Shown: positions 9,010-18,421 of the stretch, piece by piece
Numbering within the stretch: the stretch's first letter is position 1
Layout: every line of letters starts with the position of its first letter
Origin: Candidatus Brocadia sp.
Lineage (GTDB): Bacteria > Planctomycetota > Brocadiia > Brocadiales > Brocadiaceae
Assembly: GCA_021646415.1 (NCBI GenBank)
Contig: SOEU01000015.1
Location: 30,826-94,825, forward strand
DNA: 64,000 bases
Direction of reading: 5' to 3'
The notes under the pieces: model-generated
Seen by the model: only the letters and a program-made list of their open reading frames with translations
The model's database searches: none
What the model was told of the DNA's origin: nothing
Position numbers and translations under genes: made by a program

Positions 9010-10272
9010 ATGTATAATCTTTTCATTAGTCTGCGCTATCTGCGTAAGAGAAAGATATCTTTTTTTGCAGTTGCTGGAGTTGCCGTTGGAGTAATGACCT
9101 TGATCGTTGTACTTTCCGTAATGAATGGATTTGATCAGGAACTCCGAAGCAGGATTCGAGGTACACTGGCGCATATTATTATTTTAAAAGGCGGCATGTA
9201 CGGACTCGAAGATTATAAACAAGTCATCGAAAAAGTGAAAACCTTTGAGCATGTAGCAGCCTGTGCACCCTATGTAGAGGGTCCGGCACTTATCAAATTG
9301 AGAAATAGAAAGGAATTCGTCTACTTCAAAGGAATTGATCCTGATGCAGAAGCAAGCGTGGGTGATTTTAAGTCATATATTAGCCCGTTCGGAAATCAAC
9401 CCGAAGATTTACTAAAAACCCACGGAGAAAAAAATACCGCCAGCACATTTGGTGGTTCAGAATTATTCAGGATCGGTCCTGGTGAACCTGAAAAAGACCC
9501 GGGGAGTTTCATCCAAAATGGCGAACAAATCGTGCTGGTCACACTGAAAGAATGGGATAAAATTAGTGTGAAGGCATTCATTGTTACGGGAAAATTCAAA
9601 TCGGGAATGTACGATTTTGATAAAAACTATGTATACATCCCTCTTTCAGTGGCACAGGAGTTAACTGGTTCAAAGGAAAAAGATGCCGTTACCGGGATAA
9701 GCGTAAAATTAGATGATTACCGTTACGCCAATCAGGTACGAGACAAACTACAGGCTGCACTGGGCTTTGAATATTATGTACAAACATGGGAAGATGCAAG
9801 AAGAACTTTTTTGACAGCCGTAATGATGGAAAGACGCGTAATGGCATTTATACTATTTTTCATCATAGTGGTAGCAGGATTTAATATCCTGGCCATACTC
9901 ACCATGATTGTCCTTGAAAAATCCAAGGATATCGGCATTCTCAAAGCACTCGGTGCAACCACTCACGGTATTATGTCTATCTTCCTTTTAAATGGATTCC
10001 TTATCGGCAGCATTGGTGCAAGCATTGGATCTGCTGCAGGGTTATCAATTGTTTTAAGGATTAATTGGATTGAAAATGCTTTATACCATATGACAGGGTG
10101 GAGACCATTCCCACCTGAGGTTTATTATTTTAATCAGATCCCAACGGTAGTAAATCCGATTAGTATCGTATGTACAGCTGCCATTGCCATTGCAAGTAGC
10201 GTGATATTTAGTCTCTATCCCGCTTTAAGGGCCGCACGACTCGACCCCGTGGAGACGTTGCGTTATGAATAA
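9010..10272 (+). CDS. LolC/LolE-family ABC transporter permease
   Basis: Inner-membrane permease of the lipoprotein-releasing (Lol/MacB) family. The 420-residue protein begins with the family signature (LRYLRKRKISFF), then a membrane span at about residues 20-44, followed by MNGFDQELRSRI. A large periplasmic domain occupies residues 45-270. Three more spans lie at about 276-300, 322-350 and 378-400, and the protein ends in the family tail LRAARLDPVETLRYE. No LolD ATPase or lipoprotein chaperone gene is adjacent, so its partner must be elsewhere. LolC and LolE cannot be told apart from this sequence alone. Confidence 0.88.
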   Translation: MYNLFISLRYLRKRKISFFAVAGVAVGVMTLIVVLSVMNGFDQELRSRIRGTLAHIIILKGGMYGLEDYKQVIEKVKTFEHVAACAPYVEGPALIKLRNRKEFVYFKGIDPDAEASVGDFKSYISPFGNQPEDLLKTHGEKNTASTFGGSELFRIGPGEPEKDPGSFIQNGEQIVLVTLKEWDKISVKAFIVTGKFKSGMYDFDKNYVYIPLSVAQELTGSKEKDAVTGISVKLDDYRYANQVRDKLQAALGFEYYVQTWEDARRTFLTAVMMERRVMAFILFFIIVVAGFNILAILTMIVLEKSKDIGILKALGATTHGIMSIFLLNGFLIGSIGASIGSAAGLSIVLRINWIENALYHMTGWRPFPPEVYYFNQIPTVVNPISIVCTAAIAIASSVIFSLYPALRAARLDPVETLRYE

Positions 10273-10521
10273 CTGCTTATACCCTGAATTTAATCAAAAC
10301 TATTGACAGGTAACAAAATAGCTGATAGCATTACTTCATTCATTCGTTTACCGTTTTATCTTCGTATCAAACCTTACTGGGCATTATGTCTTATAAAAGG
10401 GTATGAAATTGTAGCGCCAACCCTTATAGTCAGGATTGGGAGGTGGTAAACACTGTGCTACAGATAGAATTTATATTTTCTCACAAAATATCTCTTTATT
10501 GTTTCACTATAGATATTAACC

Positions 10522-11337
10522 GTGGTAAATTATTACGATATCCTCGAAGTACATCAAGAAGTAAGTGCAGAAGAGATAAAGCGCTCGTTTCGAACGCTTA
10601 TCAAAAAATATCATCCCGATATCCACAGTCAGAATAAGCTGTGGGCTGAATCAAAGGCCAAGATTATTATACAAGCATACAAGACGCTCTCTGACTCTGT
10701 AACGCGCGAGCAATACGACAAAAAACACAAACATCTCTTCCAGGTAAATAGAAAACCAAGACCCACACAAAAAGAAACAACAATAAACGGTGATATTCAA
10801 GCACGCATACGTGTTATTTTCTTTGACCTCTTAGAAGGCCATACAAATAATGCTATCGATAATTACGAACGTCTATTAAAAGATTTTGATACTATTGACT
10901 TTCTTTCGTACTTAAATTATCGGGATTATATCGACTGTAAATTTTTATTGGCCGAGGCTTATGAAAAACTCAAAAAATACGATATTGCCATCGAACTTTA
11001 CGAATTCATCCTCGAAAGAGGAAAAGGTTCCACAAACCGAAGACATTTGCTCCACGAGATTAAGGAACGGATAAGAAACATCTATTGTCGCAACCTGGCA
11101 AGATATGCCTCCCCCGAAAAGGCTTTGAGCTATTATGAAAAGGTGCTGAAGCTCAATTTATACAAAAACGAAAATGCCTTTATCTACAAAAAAATGGCCG
11201 AGTGTTTTCTTAGAATGGAAGAATATGAAAATGCCCTAAAACATCTGAATATTGCCTTATCGTTAAAGCCAAACCTTCAAGGTGCAAATAAACTGAAGAC
11301 AAAACTCAAACAACATATCCCGGACTTTGCCAGATAG
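10522..11337 (+). CDS. J-domain protein with C-terminal TPR repeats
   Basis: An N-terminal J domain (residues 1-65, YYDILEVHQEVSAEEIKRSF then KKYHPD) contains the HPD motif that stimulates DnaK ATPase. There is no Gly/Phe region or zinc centre, so this is a class C J protein. The rest (about 95-265) has helical TPR-like repeats such as AEAYEKLKKYDIAIELYEFI and KMAECFLRMEEYENALKHLN, suggesting a client- or partner-binding scaffold. The start is a GTG at 10522 without a clear Shine-Dalgarno. The 250 bases upstream hold no recognisable gene. It is followed by purC after 11 bases. The client is unknown. Confidence 0.85.
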   Translation: MVNYYDILEVHQEVSAEEIKRSFRTLIKKYHPDIHSQNKLWAESKAKIIIQAYKTLSDSVTREQYDKKHKHLFQVNRKPRPTQKETTINGDIQARIRVIFFDLLEGHTNNAIDNYERLLKDFDTIDFLSYLNYRDYIDCKFLLAEAYEKLKKYDIAIELYEFILERGKGSTNRRHLLHEIKERIRNIYCRNLARYASPEKALSYYEKVLKLNLYKNENAFIYKKMAECFLRMEEYENALKHLNIALSLKPNLQGANKLKTKLKQHIPDFAR

Positions 11338-11348
11338 AACCAAAACCA

Positions 11349-12254
11349 ATGAACAAAGAAACCCTTCCCCTCCTTACCACGAACATCCCGGAACTCAAAT
11401 TATGCAACCGTGGTAAGGTACGAGACATTTATGAAATTAATGACACCTTATTAATCATTGCCACAGACCGTATCTCAGCATTCGATGTAGTTCTGCCAAG
11501 CGGTATTCCATACAAAGGGAAGGTACTCACCGGACTTTCTGAATTTTGGTTCAAATATACTGCAGACATCATCGAAAACCACCTTATTACCACCCAGATT
11601 GAGAAAATGAATAACGACTTTATTGCGAAGCATAAAGGCATCCTGCAGGGCCGCTCCATGCTTGTGAAAAGGGTGGATGTCATCCCGGTAGAATGTGTAA
11701 TCCGCGGTTATTTAGCCGGTTCCGGCTGGAAAGAATATCAGAAAACCCAGTCAATCTGTGGAATAAAGTTACCTGCCGGGCTGAAAGAATCTGACAAGCT
11801 TCCGGAGCCCATCTTTACCCCTTCTACCAAGGCAGCAACAGGACACGACGAAAACATTACCTTTTCAAAGGTTATCGATATGGTTGGCAAGAAACTCGCT
11901 GAAGAATTGAAGGAAAAGAGCATGAAAATTTATCTCACGGCAAGCGACTACGCAAGGGACAGAGGTATTATCATCTGTGACACCAAGTTTGAATGGGGTA
12001 TCACAAAAGATAGCAAGACGATACTGATTGATGAGGTGCTCACGCCGGATTCGTCACGTTTCTGGCCGCAAGAAGGCTATGAACCGGGAAAACCACAACA
12101 CTCCTACGACAAGCAGTTTATCCGTGATTATCTCGAGAGCATCCACTGGGACAAGAAACCACCGGCGCCACCCCTCCCTCCTCATATCATCCAAAAAACT
12201 TCTGAAAAATACCTTGGTGCCTATAAAGCACTCACGGGGAAAAGCCTGATTTGA
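11349..12254 (+). CDS. purC: Phosphoribosylaminoimidazole-succinocarboxamide synthase
   Basis: PurC (SAICAR synthase) joins aspartate to CAIR in purine synthesis, using ATP. The 301-residue product is the longer form of the family. It shows RGKVRDIYEINDTLLIIATD, ISAFDVVLPSGIPYKG, VECVIRGYLAGSGWKEY and LIDEVLTPDSSRFWP. It is very close to the J-domain gene upstream and precedes suhB, which it probably shares a transcript with, although no functional link among the three is obvious. Confidence 0.96.
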   Translation: MNKETLPLLTTNIPELKLCNRGKVRDIYEINDTLLIIATDRISAFDVVLPSGIPYKGKVLTGLSEFWFKYTADIIENHLITTQIEKMNNDFIAKHKGILQGRSMLVKRVDVIPVECVIRGYLAGSGWKEYQKTQSICGIKLPAGLKESDKLPEPIFTPSTKAATGHDENITFSKVIDMVGKKLAEELKEKSMKIYLTASDYARDRGIIICDTKFEWGITKDSKTILIDEVLTPDSSRFWPQEGYEPGKPQHSYDKQFIRDYLESIHWDKKPPAPPLPPHIIQKTSEKYLGAYKALTGKSLI

Positions 12255-12286
12255 AAAACTTCTTTTCGCTATAAGAAACGCAACGA

Positions 12287-13096
12287 ATGACAAAAAATTC
12301 AAATGATTTAAATACCTATCTTGAAGTTGCAAGGGAGGCCGCCCTTCGCGCTGGCGTTATTTTAAAAGAACATTTTGGGAAAGTGTGTCCCTCAATGATT
12401 GACGAAAAGGCCAAAAACGATTACGTCACCGAAGTTGATAAAAAATCTGAGGAAATCATCAAAAACTATATTAAATCTCATTTTAGCAACCACAACATAT
12501 TGGCCGAAGAATCTTTTGAAGAGAGAAAAGAGTCCTCTTTCCTATGGATCATTGATCCCCTGGACGGCACTTTAAACTATATCCACGGCCTGCCGAATTT
12601 CGCCATCTCTATTGCTTTAGAAATTGAAGGAAATTTGGCAATAGGTCTCATTTACGAACCTCTCAGGGAAAACATTTATTCCGCAATGAAGGGGCACGGA
12701 TCTTTTAAAAATAACAGGCGTATCCATGTCTCTTACTCCACCACTCTGAGTACATCTCTGATTGCTACCGGTTTTCCTTATAGAATTAAAGACATTATTG
12801 ACCTTTATCTTAAGGTATTTAAGGATTTTTTTATGCATGCTACAGGGATCAGAAGAGGCGGCTCGGCCTGTCTTGACCTTGCATATACCGCAGACGGCAT
12901 CTTTGGAGGATTCTTTGAATGCGCCCTCTCACCATGGGACATGGCGGCAGGCGCACTCCTGGTAGAAGAGGCAGGCGGTGTGGTCACAGACTTTAAAGGT
13001 GACAAACAATATTTAAAAACGGGGAATATCATCGCCGGCACCAAAGGGGTTCATCAGGAGATGCTAAAGATTATCCAAAATACCTTTAAAAACTGA
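12287..13096 (+). CDS. suhB: Inositol monophosphatase family protein
   Basis: A 269-residue Mg-dependent phosphatase. The metal-binding motifs are intact: the glutamate in LAEESFEE (about residue 68), IDPLDGTLNY (about 90-99) and SPWDMAAGALLVEEAGG (about 210-226). The usual substrate is inositol-1-phosphate. Some members act on other sugar phosphates or on PAP, and SuhB also affects rRNA antitermination in E. coli, so the substrate is inferred. It lies 32 bases downstream of purC. Confidence 0.9.
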   Translation: MTKNSNDLNTYLEVAREAALRAGVILKEHFGKVCPSMIDEKAKNDYVTEVDKKSEEIIKNYIKSHFSNHNILAEESFEERKESSFLWIIDPLDGTLNYIHGLPNFAISIALEIEGNLAIGLIYEPLRENIYSAMKGHGSFKNNRRIHVSYSTTLSTSLIATGFPYRIKDIIDLYLKVFKDFFMHATGIRRGGSACLDLAYTADGIFGGFFECALSPWDMAAGALLVEEAGGVVTDFKGDKQYLKTGNIIAGTKGVHQEMLKIIQNTFKN

Positions 13097-13105
13097 CAAT
13101 TCCTT

Positions 13106-13432
13106 GTGACCAATGACGCGTTTCATCACGCCTGGCGCATACCAGCTGAGTCAAAAGCAAAAGGGGTTAAAAAAGAAGAATTGAGGAAGCTACAAAATGG
13201 ATTGAGCAATTTCAGGCTGAACGATGCCATAGAATCAGGGCTGGTAAAGACCCCACGGGTTGTCATCAGAGACGACGGCGTTCCGGATGCAAGGACTTAC
13301 AAATCGAACTCTACCACATTTATGAATGGGTTAGAGCTGTCAATGAACGCGGTCGTTTGGTGCGTGGCAATGGGCTGCATCCAAAGTCCCGCTGATATTT
13401 CAAGTATTCTTGAGAATACAATTTCGAGATAA
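13106..13432 (+). pseudogene. Frameshifted C-terminal remnant of a DEAD/DEAH restriction-type enzyme
   Basis: One frame gives a 108-codon ORF from a GTG at 13106. Its middle, DAIESGLVKTPRVVIRDDG, followed by PDARTYKS, resembles the C-terminal part of type III-like restriction/helicase proteins (from memory, the BPTD_3080-like family). After TYKS the resemblance moves to a second frame at 13306 (ELYHIYEWVRAVNERGR), then to a third at 13356 (FGAWQWAASKV). It then returns to the first (ADISSILEN). Three frames in order along 330 bases suggest a decayed gene. The rest of the enzyme is absent. The family assignment is from memory and should be searched. Confidence 0.5.
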
Positions 13433-13433
13433 T

Positions 13434-14165
13434 TTATGTTGTAGAGTACCCCTTGCTTAGATGCTTGCCTTTTACTACCCCATACATCGAACATATTATC
13501 AAATAACAACTTAATACCGTTGATAATGCCAATTCCGGGGTAATTACAAAGAATAAAATGGCCGCAGAGAATTCTAGCACCATAGCCAAAATGCCTTGCT
13601 TAAAACCGATTTTGCTCGTGATATTAAAAAATGGAACCTTGCTGACCATAAATAGGCCCAGTGCAAAAGTAATAAAGGGTAAAAGTATAGTGACTACATC
13701 CGGTCCGAATCTTGTTTGCACAAAGTGGTGAAGGATGACAAGTTGTGCAATCGTTCCTCCTGAAAGGGTGGTGGGTAATCCCGTGAAAAAATGCCTTGGG
13801 ATATTTACACCTTCGTCTTTTTGCACGTTAAATCTTGCCAACCGGAAAGCAGCACATATCATAAAAAACAGGCCAATGCCCCACAAAAAGATAACCGGAA
13901 AATTGTCGCACGTCTTAATCATAAGAACAGCTGGAGCAATGCCGAATGTTACCAAATCTGCCATAGAATCCAGCTGAGCACCCGTCTTGCTAGTACTCTT
14001 CATCATGCGGGCAAGTCTGCCATCAAAGGCATCCAATGCCATGGCAACTACAATCAACCATGCGGCAAGCTCAAAACTCCGGCTTGAAACACATAAAATC
14101 GAAACAAAACCGCATATGATATTTCCTATGGTTACCAAAGTGGGTAACATTTTTTTTATTTCCAA
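13434..14165 (-). CDS. pssA: CDP-diacylglycerol--serine O-phosphatidyltransferase
   Basis: Membrane enzyme that makes phosphatidylserine, the precursor of phosphatidylethanolamine. The CDP-alcohol phosphatidyltransferase signature is complete (DGRLARMMKSTSKTGAQLD then SMAD). Several hydrophobic spans surround it. The frame is open to a TTG at 14201. A GGAGG Shine-Dalgarno lies 6 bases before the TTG at 14165, so translation probably starts there (LEIKKMLPTLV), giving 243 residues, close to family length. It converges on the restriction-gene remnant. Confidence 0.92.
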   Translation of the reverse strand: MEIKKMLPTLVTIGNIICGFVSILCVSSRSFELAAWLIVVAMALDAFDGRLARMMKSTSKTGAQLDSMADLVTFGIAPAVLMIKTCDNFPVIFLWGIGLFFMICAAFRLARFNVQKDEGVNIPRHFFTGLPTTLSGGTIAQLVILHHFVQTRFGPDVVTILLPFITFALGLFMVSKVPFFNITSKIGFKQGILAMVLEFSAAILFFVITPELALSTVLSCYLIICSMYGVVKGKHLSKGYSTT

Positions 14166-14399
14166 TGTAAACCTCCAGTTGAAGTTGGATACACGATACA
14201 AGATTTTCTTTTCTTGGTTACACTATATATTTGGATTCACAAATAATGTACCTAGTATACAGAAAAATTATGTTCTTGTATTAATTTCATAAAAGCAAGA
14301 TATTGCGATATTTATGGCATATCAAAAATGAGAAAAAAAACAAAGTATCGGGTCGTATTGCTGAAATCGCAGTATAATTACTGCGTTTATTAAGTATAA

Positions 14400-15074
14400 T
14401 TACTGCAGTGAAGAGAGACCGTGTTTTCCAACCAACATCATCCCTTTTTTGTATTTTGAATCGACGGCGGGTTGCAATTTTAACTGATTTTGCAGGTCAT
14501 CGGCAACTTCCTTGAGCTGTTCAACTCTCCCGTTTCTTAATTCTACTTCACATTCCCGATATTGTTTTTGACCCTTGTGTCCACGAAATGTTACTTCATC
14601 AAGAGATAATTCTGCCTTAAATCCTGCATTACCTTCAATTGTTGCAGTATGGCGCAGCGTCTCTACCACTAATACCTTCCTTAATGCTTGCCCATGGAGG
14701 TTTAACATATCGATGATTGGTGGTGGGATCGTTAGTTTTTCCTCTTCATTCCAGAGATTTATTTCATCACGAGAAAATGTCCATTCATATTCCTTGCGTT
14801 CAAAAATAGGGCCTTGTTGATTTTCAGACGACTTGCATGCACCCACATAGCTTTTACCCCTTTGACGGATGCGCAGGCCGAAATCAGAATTGAGGAGCGT
14901 ATATCGGGGCGTATCAAAGTAAATATCAGTCTGAAAACACGGCTTTTCTTTAGCGTATTGGAAACCCAGGATTTTTACAACATTCAGAAAGGCATCCAAA
15001 CCAAGCCCATCAGGACAAATAAACTTTGCCTCAATTTCTGACTTGTCTCTTTTGTCGTGGAAATCCGTGTTCAT
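14400..15074 (-). CDS. CYTH-domain phosphohydrolase
   Basis: A 224-residue CYTH protein. The defining ExExK motif is near the N-terminus (EIEAKF, residues 14-19). Further basic and acidic strands of the triphosphate tunnel follow (LRIRQRGKSYVGACK, ERKEYEW, ELSLDEVTFRG, ECEVELRNG). Family members hydrolyse inorganic triphosphate or thiamine triphosphate, or act as class IV adenylate cyclases. There is no CHAD domain attached. The last bases overlap a short direct repeat (GTATAATTACTGC, twice at about 14372-14406). The substrate is not known. Confidence 0.82.
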   Translation of the reverse strand: MNTDFHDKRDKSEIEAKFICPDGLGLDAFLNVVKILGFQYAKEKPCFQTDIYFDTPRYTLLNSDFGLRIRQRGKSYVGACKSSENQQGPIFERKEYEWTFSRDEINLWNEEEKLTIPPPIIDMLNLHGQALRKVLVVETLRHTATIEGNAGFKAELSLDEVTFRGHKGQKQYRECEVELRNGRVEQLKEVADDLQNQLKLQPAVDSKYKKGMMLVGKHGLSSLQ

Positions 15075-15088
15075 TCACCGGCAAATAA

Positions 15089-16672
15089 TTACACTATTTT
15101 TCGCAATATATGTCCATTCGTTGCGCCATTGTGCCTGCCATTACTTACGGTAATCTTTCCATTTACTATCACGTATTCTATCCCTTCTGAATATTGATGG
15201 GGTTCCGTAAATGTGCTTTTATCAGTAATCTTGTCAGGATTAAAAATGGTTACGTCTGCAAAATATTCCTCTCTTATTAAACCTCTCCTGTCCAGCCCAA
15301 CTTTTTGTGCAGGCAGTCCCGTCATCTTCTGAATCGCCTTCTCATCAGGAATGAGTTTCTTTTCCCGGCAAAATCTTCCCAAAACACGGGAAAAAGTTCC
15401 GTAGCTCCGTGGATGAGGTTTGCTTTCATTCAGGATCCCCTGCCTGGCGCGCAGAGAACTATCAGAGCCAACAAATACAAAATCCCAGCCCAGTATCTTC
15501 TCCAGATTTTCTTCACACATACTGAACAAAAAAATATCTACCCTCGTATCTTCATCTACAAGCACATCAAAAACAGTTTCTACCGGGGGCTTATTGAGAC
15601 CCTTTGCAATCTCAGAGATCGATTTACCTTCCATCCACTTGTTTTTATCATAATAGACAGATGAAATCATAAGTCCATTCCAAAAGGTATCATCGTACTC
15701 CTGGGATACTTCCTTTGCAATGCGTTTTCGGGTATTTGCATCTTTTAACCTTTGTATTTGCTTTTCGGTACCACCTTCATAGACCCAATTTGGCAGTACA
15801 ACATCCAGATCGGTAGCAGCAGCAATATAGGGATAGCGATCACAGGTAACGTCGGTCCCTTCGCTAATAGCATGTTCAATAATCGTTTTTATGTCTTCGA
15901 TCTTATGCCAGTTTCGGTTTCCAGATGTCTTAAGGTGGGATACCTGCAATCTGACCCCCGAGCGTTTTGACACTTCAATTGCCTCTGTAAGGGCATCTTC
16001 AAGCATATCTCCTTCATTCCGAATATGGGTTGTATAAAAGCCGCCATATTTCTCAACTACCCTGCACATCTCCGTAATCTCCCCCATCGTTGCGTAACAT
16101 CCCGGCGGATAGATCAGACCACTGGACATGCCAAACGCCCCGGCCTGCATGGCTTCTTCCAGGTCTTTCTTCATGGAAATTAATTCATACGGATCAGGCC
16201 TTCTATTTTCATATTCAATGACACATGCCCTGATATTCCCATGGCCGACAAGAAATGCCCTGTTGATAGAACTCTTCCTTTTTTCTGCGGTATCGTAAAA
16301 CTCAGCAGCCGATTGCCAGGTGGGAACGATACCGTATTTTGCTAATCCCTGGGATCTTCTCTCCAATAGCCTTCCGCGCAAAGGGAAGGCAGACAAACCG
16401 CAGTTCCCACAAATCTCTGTGGTAACGCCATCAAGTATCTTGCTATCACTTTCTGGGCGGACAAGCCATAAAAAATCACTATGGGAATGAATATCAATAA
16501 ATCCTGGGGCAACAATCATCCCCTTTGCAGAAATGGTAGGGCACCTGTTATCAGGAATATATGGGGCTAAAAGGGTAATCTTATCATGCTTGATGCCAAT
16601 ATCCAGATTTTGTCTGGGTATACCTGTTCCATCAATTACAGTTCCGCCTTTTATGATAAGATCAAAATCCAT
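15089..16672 (-). CDS. N-acyl-D-amino-acid deacylase (D-aminoacylase)
   Basis: An amidohydrolase that releases D-amino acids from N-acyl-D-amino acids. The 527-residue product has family length. Motifs seen are GFIDIHSHSD (about residue 57-66), EICGNCGLSAFP with the metal-ligand cysteine, a TTHIRNEGD histidine, a QVSHLKTSG histidine, and VGSDSS with the catalytic aspartate. The ending VIVNGKITVSNGRHNG is typical of the amidohydrolase beta sandwich. It lies 14 bases upstream of the CYTH gene in the same orientation. A role in D-amino acid or peptidoglycan salvage is inference. Confidence 0.88.
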   Translation of the reverse strand: MDFDLIIKGGTVIDGTGIPRQNLDIGIKHDKITLLAPYIPDNRCPTISAKGMIVAPGFIDIHSHSDFLWLVRPESDSKILDGVTTEICGNCGLSAFPLRGRLLERRSQGLAKYGIVPTWQSAAEFYDTAEKRKSSINRAFLVGHGNIRACVIEYENRRPDPYELISMKKDLEEAMQAGAFGMSSGLIYPPGCYATMGEITEMCRVVEKYGGFYTTHIRNEGDMLEDALTEAIEVSKRSGVRLQVSHLKTSGNRNWHKIEDIKTIIEHAISEGTDVTCDRYPYIAAATDLDVVLPNWVYEGGTEKQIQRLKDANTRKRIAKEVSQEYDDTFWNGLMISSVYYDKNKWMEGKSISEIAKGLNKPPVETVFDVLVDEDTRVDIFLFSMCEENLEKILGWDFVFVGSDSSLRARQGILNESKPHPRSYGTFSRVLGRFCREKKLIPDEKAIQKMTGLPAQKVGLDRRGLIREEYFADVTIFNPDKITDKSTFTEPHQYSEGIEYVIVNGKITVSNGRHNGATNGHILRKIV

Positions 16673-16743
16673 TGCTGCCTCGTCAGGATTAAGGAATAGA
16701 GTTTTATTGACGGGGAGTGAATAGGTATTTCACTTTTGAGAAG

Positions 16744-16953
16744 TTATTTTTCTTCTACCAGAGAAGAAGGCTCATCCAGGCCCAGCACCCTATCAATATC
16801 CTTGTGTGCAGAGCTCATATCCTTCTTCATGGTATCGAGGTGTCTTTTGTTATGATACTCATCGGTGGCAGAGCAGCCGGCCAAACACCCGAAAACGGCC
16901 ACACTTACAATAAAAAAGAGAATTTTTGTCATAGAAGTTTTCTTCTTTATCAT
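16744..16953 (-). CDS. Small predicted lipoprotein, 69 residues
   Basis: Function not recognised. The N-terminus has basic residues (MIKKKTSMTK), a hydrophobic stretch (ILFFIVSVAVFG) and a lipobox-like CLAGC, so the mature protein would be about 45 residues, lipid-anchored and hydrophilic. The ATG at 16953 directly abuts the rpoN stop codon (TAAATG), and an AAAGGA Shine-Dalgarno lies inside the rpoN end. It is therefore probably translated from the rpoN transcript by coupling. An internal ATG at 16932 is an alternative start with a weaker site. Confidence 0.7.
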   Translation of the reverse strand: MIKKKTSMTKILFFIVSVAVFGCLAGCSATDEYHNKRHLDTMKKDMSSAHKDIDRVLGLDEPSSLVEEK

Positions 16954-18393
16954 TTAATATTCCTTTCGCTGTCTTGAGGATGGTATCTTCATAATCCGTC
17001 GATATTTTGTTACAGTTCTTCTGGCAATAGCTATACCGGATGCATGTAATTTTTCAGCAACTTCTTCATCGCTCAATGGATTTGCCTTATTTTCTTTTGC
17101 AACGATCTCGGCAAGCTTCTGCCTTATTGCTTCCCATGATTCCATCGACCCGTCTACATTCTGAAAACCACCCGTAAAGAAGAATTTCATCTCAAATATG
17201 CCCTGAGGTGTTTGAATATACTTATGCGCAATGGCACGGCTTACCGTTGAAACGTGTACTCCAACAACATCCGCAACATCTTGCATCTTGAGCGTTCGAA
17301 GGCGATGGATTCCTTCATCAAGAAAATCCTTTTGTAGTTCTACTATTTTACAGGCCACCTTATACAACGTGCTCCGCCTCTGTTCAATAGCATCAATAAG
17401 CCATTTCGCCGATTCAATTTTCTTTTGTATATACTGGCGCGTCGATGTATCAGTACCATTCTCACTCAAAAATTTCTTATAAAAAGAGCTGATATGTAAA
17501 TGGGGCAGATTGGTGTTGTCAATAAGGAACACCTCGTATTTTCCATCAATATATTCTACTTTTACTTCTGGAACTACATACGGAATAGTCTCATCACAAA
17601 AAAGAGAGCCAGGCTTGGGGTTCAACGTACGTATGAACTCCACTTGTCTCTTTACCACCTCCAGGCTGTACCCGATCTTCTTTGCTATGAGGGGATATTT
17701 CTTCATCTCGATATCTTCCAGGTGATTGAGGAGCAGTTCCTTTGTCAGTTGATAATTTGGGTCACGTTTGTCCAGCTGGAGCAATAAACATTCTTGCAGG
17801 TTCCTGGCACCGACACCGGGTGGTTCCAGTGTCTGAATAATCTTCAAGGCCTCTTTGACTTCTTCAAGAGAAAGAGGTCTTTCAAGGGATTGCACAATTT
17901 CTTCCAACGGACTAGCCAAATATCCGGATTTGTCTATCGAATAAATGGTATTTTCACACGCCTCCATGAGATGGTCCGGAATCTCAATCAATGACAACTG
18001 TCCCATTAAATAATCATGAAGTGACATCGGCTTGGCAGCCGTGTTCTCTAATGCTTCTTGCTTTTGATCACGCTCTTCCGAAGCGTTATTTCTTCGTACT
18101 GTTGTTTGTGAATAGTAATCACGCCAATCTTCGGCAATCTCACCCAATTTATCAATTTCGTCAACCTTCTCATTCTCTTCGGCAACCAGAACTACATCGT
18201 CCCCCTCCTTGGGATTTTCGTCTTTCTTCTCGTCTAATACCTCTTCAAGCACAGGATTATCTACCATCTCTTGCTGTATATGCTCAACAAGGGCCAATAA
18301 TGGTAACTGTAAAATCTCAATTGATTGGATGATTTGGGGGGACAATTTCAGCTTTTGTTGAAGCTGCGGTAATAAGGATGATTGCATTTTCAT
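16954..18393 (-). CDS. rpoN: RNA polymerase sigma-54 factor
   Basis: Sigma-54 directs transcription at -24/-12 promoters and needs an AAA+ activator. The 479-residue product shows the three regions. Region I is an N-terminal glutamine-rich activator-interacting segment (LLPQLQQKLKLSPQIIQSIE). Region II is acidic. The C-terminal core and DNA-binding part has a helix-turn-helix (MQDVADVVGVHVSTVSRAIA) and an RpoN box reading ARRTVTKYR. The usual form is ARRTVAKYR, so there is one conservative change. No sigma-54 activator gene was recognised in the window. Confidence 0.95.
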   Translation of the reverse strand: MKMQSSLLPQLQQKLKLSPQIIQSIEILQLPLLALVEHIQQEMVDNPVLEEVLDEKKDENPKEGDDVVLVAEENEKVDEIDKLGEIAEDWRDYYSQTTVRRNNASEERDQKQEALENTAAKPMSLHDYLMGQLSLIEIPDHLMEACENTIYSIDKSGYLASPLEEIVQSLERPLSLEEVKEALKIIQTLEPPGVGARNLQECLLLQLDKRDPNYQLTKELLLNHLEDIEMKKYPLIAKKIGYSLEVVKRQVEFIRTLNPKPGSLFCDETIPYVVPEVKVEYIDGKYEVFLIDNTNLPHLHISSFYKKFLSENGTDTSTRQYIQKKIESAKWLIDAIEQRRSTLYKVACKIVELQKDFLDEGIHRLRTLKMQDVADVVGVHVSTVSRAIAHKYIQTPQGIFEMKFFFTGGFQNVDGSMESWEAIRQKLAEIVAKENKANPLSDEEVAEKLHASGIAIARRTVTKYRRIMKIPSSRQRKEY

Positions 18394-18421
18394 GAAACAT
18401 CACCTTCCATAAAAAACGAAC

